Shown here: in pieces, positions 48,978 to 59,700 of the stretch
Position numbering within the stretch: the stretch's first letter is position 1
Layout of the letters: each line of letters begins with the position of its first letter
Position numbers and translations under genes: made by a program
NCBI GenBank assembly: GCA_942486035.1
Contig: CALNXK010000156.1
Span: 1,032,001 to 1,096,000, forward strand
Direction: 5' to 3'
Length of the DNA stretch: 64,000 nt
Source of the DNA: Porites lobata
Taxonomy: Eukaryota; Cnidaria; Anthozoa; Scleractinia; Poritidae
The notes under the pieces: generated by a model
The model's input: the letters and a program-made list of their open reading frames with translations, nothing else
Database searches by the model: none
Told to the model about the DNA's origin: nothing

Positions 48978-49170
48978 CATAATGGCCTGCTTTCCGGTTG
49001 GCTTGATTAACTCGATGGATAGAGCGTTGCGCCTGCCGTGGTAATCGCAAATGTCAGGGTTCGATTCCCGGTCAAGCCTGAAGATTTTAGGGTTCTTTTT
49101 GTACCCCTTAGGTTTTCATTCTACCGCGATGATCATGTTCACTTTCATGATTTTTAATTACTTTGACAAT
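48978..49170 (+). repeat. tRNA-like SINE/TIR element
   Basis: Positions 49000-49078 look like a tRNA: a perfect 7-bp acceptor pair (GGCTTGA with TCAAGCC) and box B GGTTCGATTCC. The anticodon arm does not pair, and near-copies at 61943-62151 and 48722-48910 show it is a repeat. After the module comes a tail ending in GATCATGTTCACTTTCAT, which is the right inverted terminus of the family. Confidence 0.75.
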
Positions 49171-49244
49171 TTTGTTTTCAGTTGCTCTCGTAAAGAGAAA
49201 TGCTTGTTTTTCGGGATCTCTTTACCCTGATCAACAAATAGGCC

Positions 49245-49410
49245 ACTTCCGAGTTCCAAAACCCTCACTCTAGGGAGGCCAAGTGCAGAACCTTTCTTGT
49301 GAATCGAAAATGACTTTTATTTGTATGAGAATGAAAAAATCATCTCCATATCAAAGGCTGAGCACTTAACCTCGTTTTGATACAGAGGCCCGATGGAACT
49401 CGGATATATA
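49245..49410. repeat. MITE-like dispersed repeat
   Basis: The ends TTCCGAGTTCC and GGAACTCGGA are inverted. The inside (GGCCAAGTGCA, GAATGA, GAGGC) resembles a diverged stretch at about 32060-32180 in SCAI intron 5. Confidence 0.45.
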
Positions 49411-50420
49411 TTGCCTATTGCTGATGAAATTTTTTTATTTTAGTTCCCCGCTACTGACGTGGCACCAAGGTACATGGTCCCTGTGACAGGGGACCGTGGC
49501 TCTGGTTTTGAACTGTAAACTGATCGATGAGGGCCATTCATGTGTGTGTACCTGAGTGCCTCACTGAAAAGCGGCTCTCATTCAATTCCCAGGTTCTGTG
49601 CCCATTTTTCTCAGTCAACCTGTTATCTTCCGTTTATTCCGCTCCAAAACCGTAAAACTGCAACCCATTTTATTGTTCTACACGAGGTTTCATGTCATCG
49701 ACAGCCTGTTCCCTGTGCATAGTGTTAGCTATCTCACAAGGCTACATTGGTTGGTCTCATTATTCCAGGCACCTTAGATCTATCAGTTTCCACTTTTATG
49801 TTAATCCACGAAAAATGCATTTGTTCGAAAAAGGAGAAGTGTTTTTAGTTTCGTTCATACAGCATAATCAATAGGTGCAGTCGAGCATAATTTGGAGCAT
49901 AATTCTGATTGAGTCTGAATTTGACTGAAACAGGTGTCAGTGCGTCAACCCTTAGCACATGCAGAAGGTTTTGCCTAGTCCCTGTACGGCGTCTTCCCAG
50001 GCTTTCTCGGTCAATGCATTTCGGCGAACGGACCACGTGACCCAAAACGCATCAGCCGCTCGCAATAATGACGACAAGAAACTACGCAACAGAGTTCCTG
50101 ACCAATCACAAACATAGCACGTGGTTTTGTTAATCCTTACAGGAGTGCTTGCCTCTACTGGCAACTTTTGCCATAGCCATGGGACAGTGTTTCCGCTGTT
50201 ACTGGAACATGAACGTTCGTCTTCAGCATATGACTCTAACATTAATTGTTATCCCAAATTTCGGGTGAGGCTCCAAAAAGACTCTAAACGAAACTTGGAA
50301 GTGAGAACTGAAGTTTGCTCATTGAACTTTTGTCGCGTTCTTTTTAACGCGATTATTGTGCGGCATTTCTGTGCGAATCTCTGGCTGAAGACGTCTTCGA
50401 TTGACGCAGGAGCCCATGAT

Positions 50421-50428
50421 TGACGTCA
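50421..50428 (+). promoter_or_regulatory. consensus CRE upstream of small gene B
   Basis: TGACGTCA, the full palindromic CREB/ATF site, lies 126 bp before the ATG at 50554. A further TGACGT is at about 50464. No function is shown. Confidence 0.4.
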
Positions 50429-50553
50429 TTCATTGTAATAACATGAAATAAATAACATTTCTTGACGTTTTGAAAAAATCGTACATTTTACACTCTTTAC
50501 TTATACCACTCTTTTATCTTAACACACTGAGCAATTTTTTAAGGATCAGGAAA

Positions 50554-50868
50554 ATGTGTGACGATTTCCTTTTTCCACAAAAAAAGTTTTCAAGATTTCA
50601 AGATCCCTGGGAAAGTCGACCTTTCTTGACATACTTGGAGAAAAAGAAAAGAATTGGGTCAAATGGTAAAAGCAGGAAAGAGGACAACATCGAAGAAATT
50701 CTCGCAGTGCAGGACATCACGAAGCATGATGGAAGGCAAAAAGCATTTTCTGGTAGGATAAAAGAAAGAAGAAATGCTGTCTGTGAAGTATTGATTTCTA
50801 AAGATTATTTTGCCTCCGTCCCACGTCTTGAACTGCTACATAAACTGAAGCTATCGGATTTGATTTAA
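50554..50868 (+). CDS. uncharacterised small protein, family member B
   Basis: An intronless ORF of 104 residues, paralogous to 45321-45650. It shares MC at the start, TYLEKKK, KED-IEEILA-QDI-K, GRIKERRNAVCEVL, DYFA and LELL-KLKLSDLI, with small in-frame gaps between. The frame is open 28 codons further upstream, but alignment with member A and the shared ATGTGTGA context place the start at 50554. The last 35 residues are best conserved, so the C-terminus is probably the functional part. Possible roles are unknown; I do not match it to a named domain. Confidence 0.65.
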   Translation: MCDDFLFPQKKFSRFQDPWESRPFLTYLEKKKRIGSNGKSRKEDNIEEILAVQDITKHDGRQKAFSGRIKERRNAVCEVLISKDYFASVPRLELLHKLKLSDLI

Positions 50869-52985
50869 ATCAAATATATATCTCTGTGCTTGTGTATGCT
50901 TTTTACTTGTCTATACATGTATTTTGTTTTGAAAAATTTTCATGACTTTTTGCTCTCGATACTGGAAGTAGAGGACGATTATATTGAAGTGCCTATTCTC
51001 CTACAAAAAATGGCAAATTCTGCATCCTCGACTCAATGCACTAATTATTGATAGGTTCTGTTAGTAGTAAATTTGTCTTCTAATATCATTCTGTAAGACT
51101 ATATATTTTGTAACTTTAGCTTGTTTTTCTGTAATTCTTATTTATCCACATAGTTTATTTAGTTACTTAACAATATTATCTGTTATGACTGCTGTAACCT
51201 TTTCTCTCCGCCCGCCTCGTCTGGCTTTTGCTCTTTGCGGGCGGAGATGGCAAAATGACTGATGTGTATGAAAATATACATGTATAGTGTGTGTATACGG
51301 CATGAAATTAAAACAAGACCACCCGCTAGGACCAGTACCGCAGGCTTTTTTCCAAAGGAACAAAAAAGAATTGAACAATTCGATCTGTGGCAGCCGAGGG
51401 AGCACGAGGGGCCTGATGTTCAAGTGAGGCCGGAAGATGTACGCTTGATTGATAACGCATGCATGTATAATTTAATAAACTCTTTGCAAAACTCAGACTG
51501 CTGTTTTAAAGTTGTAATACGTTCTGACTTGATCTAATTCTTCACCATTTTCATTACGGAAAATTTGGTTTAAAAATGCATTTTCTAAGTATTTTGGTAT
51601 AATTGCAAATATATCAATTGATGTTAACACTGCATGAATCTCCTCACTTGTTTATCCGGTACACATAATGAATTCACAACAGCTATATACTGAAAGTTAC
51701 GGCCGTTAAAGTTACTCTGTTATTAAATAAAGCTTTATATGATTTTATTTACCTAATCCTTTTAATGTGAAAGGTTTGGAACAAAACCGTAAAGTGCAAA
51801 ATACACTTCCGTAAATGAAGGTTGAACCACTGTTTCAGACACCCAGGTATCTTCCGCAACGGTAACGAAAAAAATGTAACGACGACAACAAAAATGACAA
51901 CTAGGTACATTTCTTTTGCGCCCTTGAAATTTCTTTTGCGGTGCTTTTTGAAAAAAAAAAAAGCCGTTAAACACACAACGACGAGTGTGCAAGATCCTTT
52001 ACAAATCAAATTTAACCTACAGTTTGACAAATGACAAATCAAGCGAGCTGAAATAATTGTGACAACTGTAAAGAACACTAATTTTGAAGAAAGAGGTCAT
52101 TTTAGAAATCTATTTCTCTTCAACGCGCTTTGCCATAGGAACACGCCAGCCTTCGGCGGTCTTCACATTGGAGGCAATTATAAGACTATGAGTATACGCG
52201 TGTGTATTGCACACCTCTTTGATCTCGCGAATATACTTTGTTACAGTCCTATGCTCGCCAATACCGAAAAAAACCTGCTTACTCATTACCTTTTTTGGAA
52301 ATAAGGAGCAATGTCGATAATATTTCCAGTTCAATATACCATCTAAAAGTTCGGCCAGGAGCTTCTGGTTCGGCGTAGAATGAGTTAGAGGAGCTCAGGC
52401 TTGGCTGCGCTTTTCAATGCTGGCGATAGGCTTACCGCGCCAGAAAAGGGGTATACGATCAATCCGAATAACAAAATTCATGAAACTGTAATTGTGGCCC
52501 AGATTTCATGTTCAAGGTCAGCAAAACTAAAATAAAACGAGAACTGGACAAAAAATATCGTGGCCTAGAGTAGTTACTAAGAACCCTAGCTATCCAGTAT
52601 ACATTACAGAAGGAAATCTAGTTACTTTGTCTTTGCGATTTGGTTCACGAAATTCACCGCTAAGTTTACCCATGTAAAAAGGCTCCTTTATCAAGTTTAA
52701 TTTTCTGGATTAAGGCCGTTGCCATGGCAACGTCGCATCCTTAAACAGGCAGTAATTTTGTCATTTTTGATCATTTTTTCTTAATATTTCTTATTTCCCT
52801 CGGTGAAATGTCTTTAAACTTTGCCACTTTATGTTAACGATGTTGCTTAAAATTTTAAAGTGGAAAAAACATGGGGTTAAGACGGTTTCGCCACTTCATT
52901 TGAAATTTGTAACTTTTCTTAATAGAGGAGTTTAGCTGTTACAGATTTGAACAAGAAAAGGACAGTACAAATGTACTGCCACTTT
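50869..52985. other. intergenic DNA
   Basis: I see no gene with support. A small GC-rich hairpin (CCGCCCGC with GCGGGCGG) lies near 51209-51247. A 91-codon open frame at 51262-51537 is listed under rejected observations. Confidence 0.45.
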
Positions 52986-52989
52986 TAGG

Positions 52990-55900
52990 AAATGAGGCGA
53001 TTTTCAAAAAAATTTATCGCTTCATCAGCAGTCTCGTAGTATCGCAAAAGAGATTGGAGACAGAGGTGCAGAAGGGGCAGTATATGGCAACCTTGGCAAA
53101 TGGGATAGGAGGCAATAAGTATGGCTCTCTCGGTGATTATAAAAAAGAAATCGAATTTCAGCGGCAATCTCTTAGTATCGCGAAAGAGATTGGAAACAAA
53201 AAGGTTCAGAACGCAAAGCATATACCAACCTTGGTCATGACGCATACGAATGTCCCGGTCATTACAGAGGAGCAATCGAGTTTCATCAGCAGTCCCTCTG
53301 TTCGTACCGCAAAAGAGATTGGAGAAAAAGGTTAAGAAGAAAAAGCATATGCAACTTCGGCATTGCGTATCACTCTCTCGGTGATTATAAAAAAGCAATC
53401 GAATTTCATCAGCAGTCTCTTAGTATCGCAAAAGAGATAGGAGAAAAAGGTTCAGAAGGTACAGCATATACCTTGGCATTGCGTATTACTCTCTCGGTGT
53501 TTATAAAAAAGCAGTCGAATTTCATCAGCAGTCTCTTAGTATCGCAAAAGAGATAAGAGAAAAAGGTTCAGAAGGTACAGCATATACCTTGGCATTGCGT
53601 ATTACTCTCTCGGTGTTTATAAAAAAGAAGTCGAATTTTATCAGCAGTCTCTTAGTATCGCAAAAGGCATAGGAGAAAAAGGTTCAGAAGGTACAGCATA
53701 TACCTTGGTATTGCGTATTACTGTCTCGGTGTTTATAAAAAAGTCCCTAGGATTGTCACAATTAATTTATTCAGCTTCAATTCTTAATGTTCCCGAAGAT
53801 ATCGCAAGCACAGTGAAAACAAAGTTTTTTAGTTTCTTATGGAAAAACAAAAGGGATAAAATTAAACGAACTGGGCTCTATCAGGATCTGGGAAGAGGCG
53901 GAATACGTATGGTAGACATCGACATAATGTTTAAAGCTCTAAAACTAGCCTGGATTCCAAGATTACTGACTCCAGGGAACCAGAATTGGAAAACAGTTCC
54001 TGATTATTACCTAAGAAAATTCGGAGGTTTGAACTTTTTACTGAGATGTAACTACGATGCGAAATACATAAATCTATTCCATTGTTTTACCGAAATATTC
54101 TAGTATACTTCAGTGAGTTAAAAACTCTGTACAACTTTGATCAAGCACAAAATATAATTCTATTCAACAACAAAGAAATACTTGTTGACAGTAAAACCTT
54201 TTTTATCAGGGAATGGTTTAAAAAAGGTATCCTGTCAATACAAGATCTCTTACACAATACCGGTCAACCGATGACCTATCAGGAATTTACGAATAAGTAT
54301 TCCTGTAAAACTAACTTCCTTCAATACTATCAAGTTATTAGCGCTATCCCAAAGCACCTATTAGCCAAAGCAAAATCAACGAAGCCAATTAATAAAGAGT
54401 TATATTCTGATAATAATCTTAGTCTACAATTAAATGAATCGATAACTCTATATCCGAACAAAATCAAGACTAGCGACTTCTATACGTTATTATGCACAAA
54501 AATCCACACAACAGGTCATTCTGGGCCACAGAGATGGAGTAAAGATCTTTCCTTGGATGAAGATAAATGGGAAAAAATATTCACCTCCCTAAAAACCGTC
54601 TGTAGAGAGACCAAATTAAAGGAATTTCAATATAAATTAATCCACCGAATTGTAGTCACCAAAAAGGAACTTTACCGCTATGGAATCAAGGAAGATGATG
54701 AATGTATATATTGTGGTGAAAAAGACTCTATTAATCATACTTTTAGAGATTGTCATTTCGTCAAGATTTTCATTCAACGGGTTATCAACTGGTTCAATAT
54801 AGAAAACAAGATCAATCTCAACCCATCTAGCGAAGAAAGACTGTTCGGCATCCTCTCGGACTTACATGAAAAGGTACTAGTAAGGAAATTCAATTATACC
54901 ATGTTGTTTATGAGATACTACATCTACGCCAACAAACTACACAACAAACCAATTCTCCTCCAAGACTTCGTTGGTAAAATGATAATTAAATACAGAATTG
55001 AAAAGCTATAAAATAGACATGAAAAGTAACTCCTCTGACCTTTTTTTTTTGTGTGTGTGTGTTTATGTGGGAGTGTGTGTGTGTGTGATGTACTAGAATT
55101 GTAAGTAGTGTAACCATTGTAATTATTAGTAGTACGAGCATCGTATGGATGGTATTGTCAGTATAGCCAATATTGTAAATAGTGCAAGTATAGTGAATAT
55201 TGTTAGTAGTATTTAGTTTCAGTAGTGTTTAGTACTGTAAACATTTAATATATGTCTGTAAGGCAAAAATAAATAAATAAAAAAAAATAAAAATAAAAAT
55301 AAAAAAAAAGCAGTCGAATTTCATCAGCGGTCTGTTAGTATCGCCAAAGAGATAAGAGAAAAAGGTTTAGAAGGTACAGCATATACCAACCTTGTTATTT
55401 CGTATTACTTTCTCGGTAATTCTAAAAAAGCAATCGAATTTCACCAGCAGTCTCTTAGTATCGCAAAAGAGATTGGACAAAAAAGGTAAGCAAGGGGCAG
55501 CAGTATCCCAACCTTGGCACTGTGTATGACTCACTCGGTAATTATAAAAAGCAATCGAATTTCATCAGCAGTCTCTTAGTATTGCAAAAAAGATAGGAGA
55601 AAAAGGTTTAGAAGATACAGCATATACCAACCTTGGCATTGCGTATCACTCTCTCGGTGTTTATAAAAAAGCAATCGAATTTCATCAGCAGTCTCTTAGT
55701 ATCGCAAGAGAGATAGGAACCTTGCTGTGCGTATAACTCTCTCTGTGATTATAAAAAAGCAATCGAATTTCATCAGCAGTGTCTTAGTATCGCAAAAAAG
55801 ATAGGAGAAAAAGGTTTAGAAGATACAGCATATACCAACCTTGGCATTGCGTATCACTCTCTCGGTGTTTATAAAAAAGCAATCGAATTTCATCAGCTGT

Positions 55901-56102
55901 CTGTTAGTATCGCCAAAGAGATAAGAGAAAAAGGTTTAGAAGGTACAGCATATACCAACCTTGTTATTTCGTATAACTTTCTCGGTGATTATAAAAAAGC
56001 AGTCGAATTTCATCAGCAGTCTCTTAGTATCGCAAAAGGCATAGGGGAAAAAGGTTCAGAAGGTACAGCATATACCTTGGCATTGCGTATTACTCTCTCG
56101 GT
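52990..56102 (+). pseudogene. decayed tandem TPR-coding array, split by a LINE
   Basis: About 13 tandem units, nominally 120 bp (40 codons), occur in two blocks (about 52990-53743 and 55302-56102). Intact units translate as tetratricopeptide repeats with the pattern SLGDYKKAIEFHQQSLSIAK followed by EIG and a YTNLG motif. Such repeats are protein-interaction modules in long TPR proteins of animals, often with NACHT or similar domains; none is seen here. The frame is lost repeatedly: several units read TATACCTTGG where others read TATACCAACCTTGG, a 4-bp deletion, and there are stop codons and longer gaps. No start or end exon is found, so this is a relic or a fragment of a repeat-expanded gene. 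Confidence 0.75.
53744..55300 (+). mobile_element. 5'-truncated LINE (L1/Tx1-like), ORF2 C-terminal part
   Basis: The insert interrupts the TPR array exactly between ATAAAAAAG and CAGTCG of a unit. It encodes the segment after the reverse transcriptase core: LGLSQLIYSASILNVP, then FFSFLWKNKRDKIKR, then a C-terminal cysteine/histidine knuckle (C-x2-C-x7-H-x4-C, near 54705-54760). A frameshift near 54085-54105 breaks the ORF, which ends at 55011. A GT-rich microsatellite (55050-55090) and an A-rich tail with AAATAAATAAA (from about 55265) follow. It lacks the catalytic region and 5' end, so it is a dead, truncated insertion. Confidence 0.8.
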
Positions 56103-56719
56103 GTCAGAAACAGTAACATTGCTTCCTTTAGGGTTAGTGTACTTATTTATTTGGTTTTTTTTGTAAAGTTTCCATTCACCATTTACTTCGACTATTTTAC
56201 CGTTGTCTACTTTTGAAGCGAAAGAATTGATGTCTTTGGAAAATTTCTGCTTCGTTTTTACATACAATTAACTCGTATGGAGATCTGTTGTGACTTGTAA
56301 CCAGTGTAATTTAACATTGTCTCCTCTCATAAATGTTTGACCTACACTAATCAAACTTTTTGCCCACTGAGCTTCAACAGAAAGTTAATAAAGTTTTTTG
56401 GGGGGAATATTTCGAAACAAAGAGGCCATGTTTGTTTTATTTTTGGCTGGACGTCGCGCGGATTTTAAAGCTCGCGCCATACTAGTGCTCAGGCTGCGCA
56501 CGGCCAATTTACTCTAGGGAGCTAATTTTTTGGCCAATTATAAGTTAACTACTGTTTTTTGCTCAAATTTCAGTTAACTGCTAACCCCATTGGCACCCTC
56601 GGAAACCCTCGAGTAAGTATTCCCCACAAAGAAACTTGTCGGTAGGTAGGAGACTGGGTACCAATTTCTCGAATACAAATCCCATCATGCTCTTAAGGAA
56701 GCTCTCTTTGGCTGCCATC
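56103..56719. other. intergenic DNA upstream of RPS18
   Basis: The TPR array stops abruptly at 56102. A minus-strand frame (56267 to about 56100) with a plausible protein composition follows, but I cannot assign it. The rest up to the RPS18 start shows no repeat I recognise. Confidence 0.4.
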
Positions 56720-56722
56720 ATG
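56702..56722 (+). promoter_or_regulatory. putative 5'TOP start of RPS18
   Basis: The pyrimidine run CTCTCTTT lies just before GGCTGCCATCATG. Ribosomal protein mRNAs in animals start with a C followed by pyrimidines (5'TOP, target of mTOR/LARP1 control), so transcription probably begins around 56702. The GCCATC element also resembles a YY1 site on the other strand. Confidence 0.45.
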
Positions 56723-59700
56723 GTAGGTGATCGTGAATGTTAAGAAATGGGGAACAGAATCCACCATCATCTCTGTGTCTGAGCCGTATTTGACACTCTC
56801 GTATCACACGTTATAATATAATAATTTTGAGGAAATGTACTGTGTAATTATTTTGAGGGTTTGCTTGTGATAAAGGGTGTAACATCGCTTTAGAAATACC
56901 GCATACTCACATCTAAATCAGCTTTGCAGCGATTACAGGAACACTTTCGTAGATTCTCAAGCAGGATTGACTCCTTAGAATTTATTGTAAAATGCAACGG
57001 GATAAACGCTTATGTGTATTTATTTCTGAACAGCAAGATGACTTAACGATTGTTTTCTCGGGAACTTTTTAACATGACGCTTGAACAGCGACTGGTATAA
57101 AAATGATCGGTCTTTAATGCAAAAGCTTACCTTAAGATTTTAATCGTTTATCTTTGTTGTAACTGTCATATTTAAAGCTAAGATATTTTGCTTCCCTAAG
57201 TCTTCTTTGCCATGGCCTCAACTAAATGTGCTTAGGTGTTGTCACCATAACATTTACTTCGTTTCACAGGCCCTAGTTGTTCCTGAGAAGTTTCAACACA
57301 TTCTGCGTGTTCTCAACACCAACATAGATGGAAAACAAAAAATTATGTTTGCTTTGACCGCAATCAAGGTCAGTAGAAAGAGTAGTTATTTCCAATTTAT
57401 TTCGTGTACTATTAGAATTATGTTATTGGAGTGAAACCCCTCTGTCGAAAATTTTTGGTTCTGATTTGAAGAAAGATGGTTTGTATGTCATGTTGATGTC
57501 AAGTGTGATGTGTGCGAGTACAGTTAAACCTGTATTAAGCAGTCACCCTAACGGATTGGCCAACTGAGTTGCAGTGATACACAACAGCCGAGATTCCAAC
57601 CCTATGTGATGGAAAATAGGGAGTAATTATTAGCGCCGAAGGCGCGAGCTTCTAGGGGGGTCCGGGGGCATGCCCCCCCCAGGAAATTTTGCAAATTTCG
57701 GTTCTCTCAAGTGCCATTTCCTGAATTTTGACATCATTCCGGCCTGAGTTATAACATACCATAATGCTCTTCGCGAAGAAAGTAAGTATAATATGAGTGT
57801 TTCACAGTGACAGATTGCCAAAAATTCTAAAGATTACCAATTTTTCCCTAGTTTTCAGAATTTTATAATAAATCGGGAGAATTTGGTAAAAATCGGGAGA
57901 GCGGGAGGCAAGACATCAATTGGTTGGAATCTCTGCAACAGTGCATTGGTAAACGGTGATATTTCTTTTGATGATACATATTGATATTAACTTTGGGTGT
58001 TCCCTGGTGTTGTGGAAACTATTGTTGGTTAGCTCTTGTTTTGTGGTGTGAGTATTGATCATTGTCTTTTCAATTCGTTGTTTTACATCATTTGGGGATT
58101 ACACCTGTCCACAACACCAAGAAACTGTGTTAATTTTGAACAAGTAATCAGGAAAGAAAATATCCAAACAAATATGCTATGTTGACAAATTTGTGAAATC
58201 CCTGCCTTACATATTCCTCTCCCAAGCTCTGCATATTTATAGTCTTTGCAAGGTGCTTTATGGTGAAAAAGCAAACTATCCCTGGCTCATGTGCTTCTTG
58301 TCTTATTCAAAGTGGGAGAAAAGAAGAGAAATAAATGCATGCATAGTTATGTCACTTGTTAGTTGTAAGTTGTACAGTCATGTGTGTCCACAGGCAAAAC
58401 ATGCTGTCGGTTGAACTTCACAATTGGTCACTATGCTCATCGCACACAGCAGTGTATCATATTAGGGCCATTTATTAGGTTCATTTATATTTATTTTCCT
58501 TACAAACGGTACATTTCGTCTAAAGTAAGACGCGGCTTAGCTAAGGTGCGTCTCATTTTAGAACAGCCCTTAACACCTGTTCTTAGATAAGACGAGAAAA
58601 ACTTCGTATAAATGACCTTCGCGTCTTACATAGGATGCGAATGCATAGTACGCGTACGTTAATTTTTGACGTGTCTTATTTTTCCTCGTATAAATGGCCC
58701 TATTTACTATATCGTGTCCTGTTTCTTGCAATTTATATTAAATTGTGGTAAAATAGAGAGCTTTACATTTTAGGGAGCGGGATGACTACAAGGACAACAT
58801 TGAACCTAAAGTTTTTTTTGTGTGCGTTCCCTAGAAATGGACACCCCAGAAAGCTTTATTTTACTTCTTTTCACCACAATAGTTAGAATGCTTATTTCTA
58901 TTGAAGTCAGCTAGGCCTTCTCCTGATTGCTGCACAATAAAATTTCTAAGATTTGTTAAATTGTTTTCACCACTACAACATTCTTGCTAAAACTCATGGT
59001 AGAATGACAATGGCTATCACATTTTCCTGCCAAGATGCTGTCGGTTCAGCTGCGTGTACTAAACTTAGTGTTGGGAAAATCTTGTACTCTTAGAGGGGCA
59101 TCCAACGAGGATATAGTTCAAAACCACTTAACATAGCATTGTTGAACATATTTTAGTATTTAAATGGTAGATATAGGTATATTTTTATCCCCTAAAAACT
59201 TTTCATCTGTTTGGATTTCCTAGCTGAAAGTCTACTGATCCGAAAATTATAGGGATCAAAACTTACCTTTTCGAAAATTTCAGCCAGGAAAAGGCTCCCG
59301 AAAATTCTAGGTGGCCTTTTTTAGGGTAAATATCCGTTTAAAATGGGTAATTATACCATTTTGTAGATGTTCGAAAATCCTAGGAGAGGCAGGCAAGCAA
59401 GAAATTTTACAACAAATGTTCCGAAAATTCCAGTTCTCAAATCGTCTTCCGAACAGATTTTTTTCCCGAAACTTGCCGTTGGGTGCCCCTGCTCTTAGTC
59501 TTCCTCCTCTTAGTAGCTAAAGGGATCTAACATAACATTGCAGCCCTGCCAGGAAGTAGTTGATTTACATATACATGTACCGACCCAAGATAGTTGAAGT
59601 GTAAAGTTCCTGTTAAATTCACAGTAATGTGGGCATCAAACATGTATTTACTTTATTTCCAGGGCGTGGGACGGAGGTATGCCAACCTTGTTTGCAAGAA

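Noticed and set aside
49000..49078. Possible functional tRNA gene (perfect acceptor pairing, box B).
   Set aside because: The anticodon arm does not pair, and the same unit recurs at 61943-62151 and partly at 48722-48910 within inverted repeats, so it is a repeat.
51262..51537. 91-codon plus-strand ORF next to small gene B.
   Set aside because: Its ending (SDLI) recalls family B, but the RR-A-V-C and LELL blocks are missing and I see no other conserved feature. It may be chance.
55050..55090. GT microsatellite as a separate feature.
   Set aside because: It lies in the 3' part of the LINE and is described there.
53040..56100. CRISPR-like regular repeats.
   Set aside because: The units are about 120-bp coding TPR repeats without spacers, and the genome is eukaryotic.
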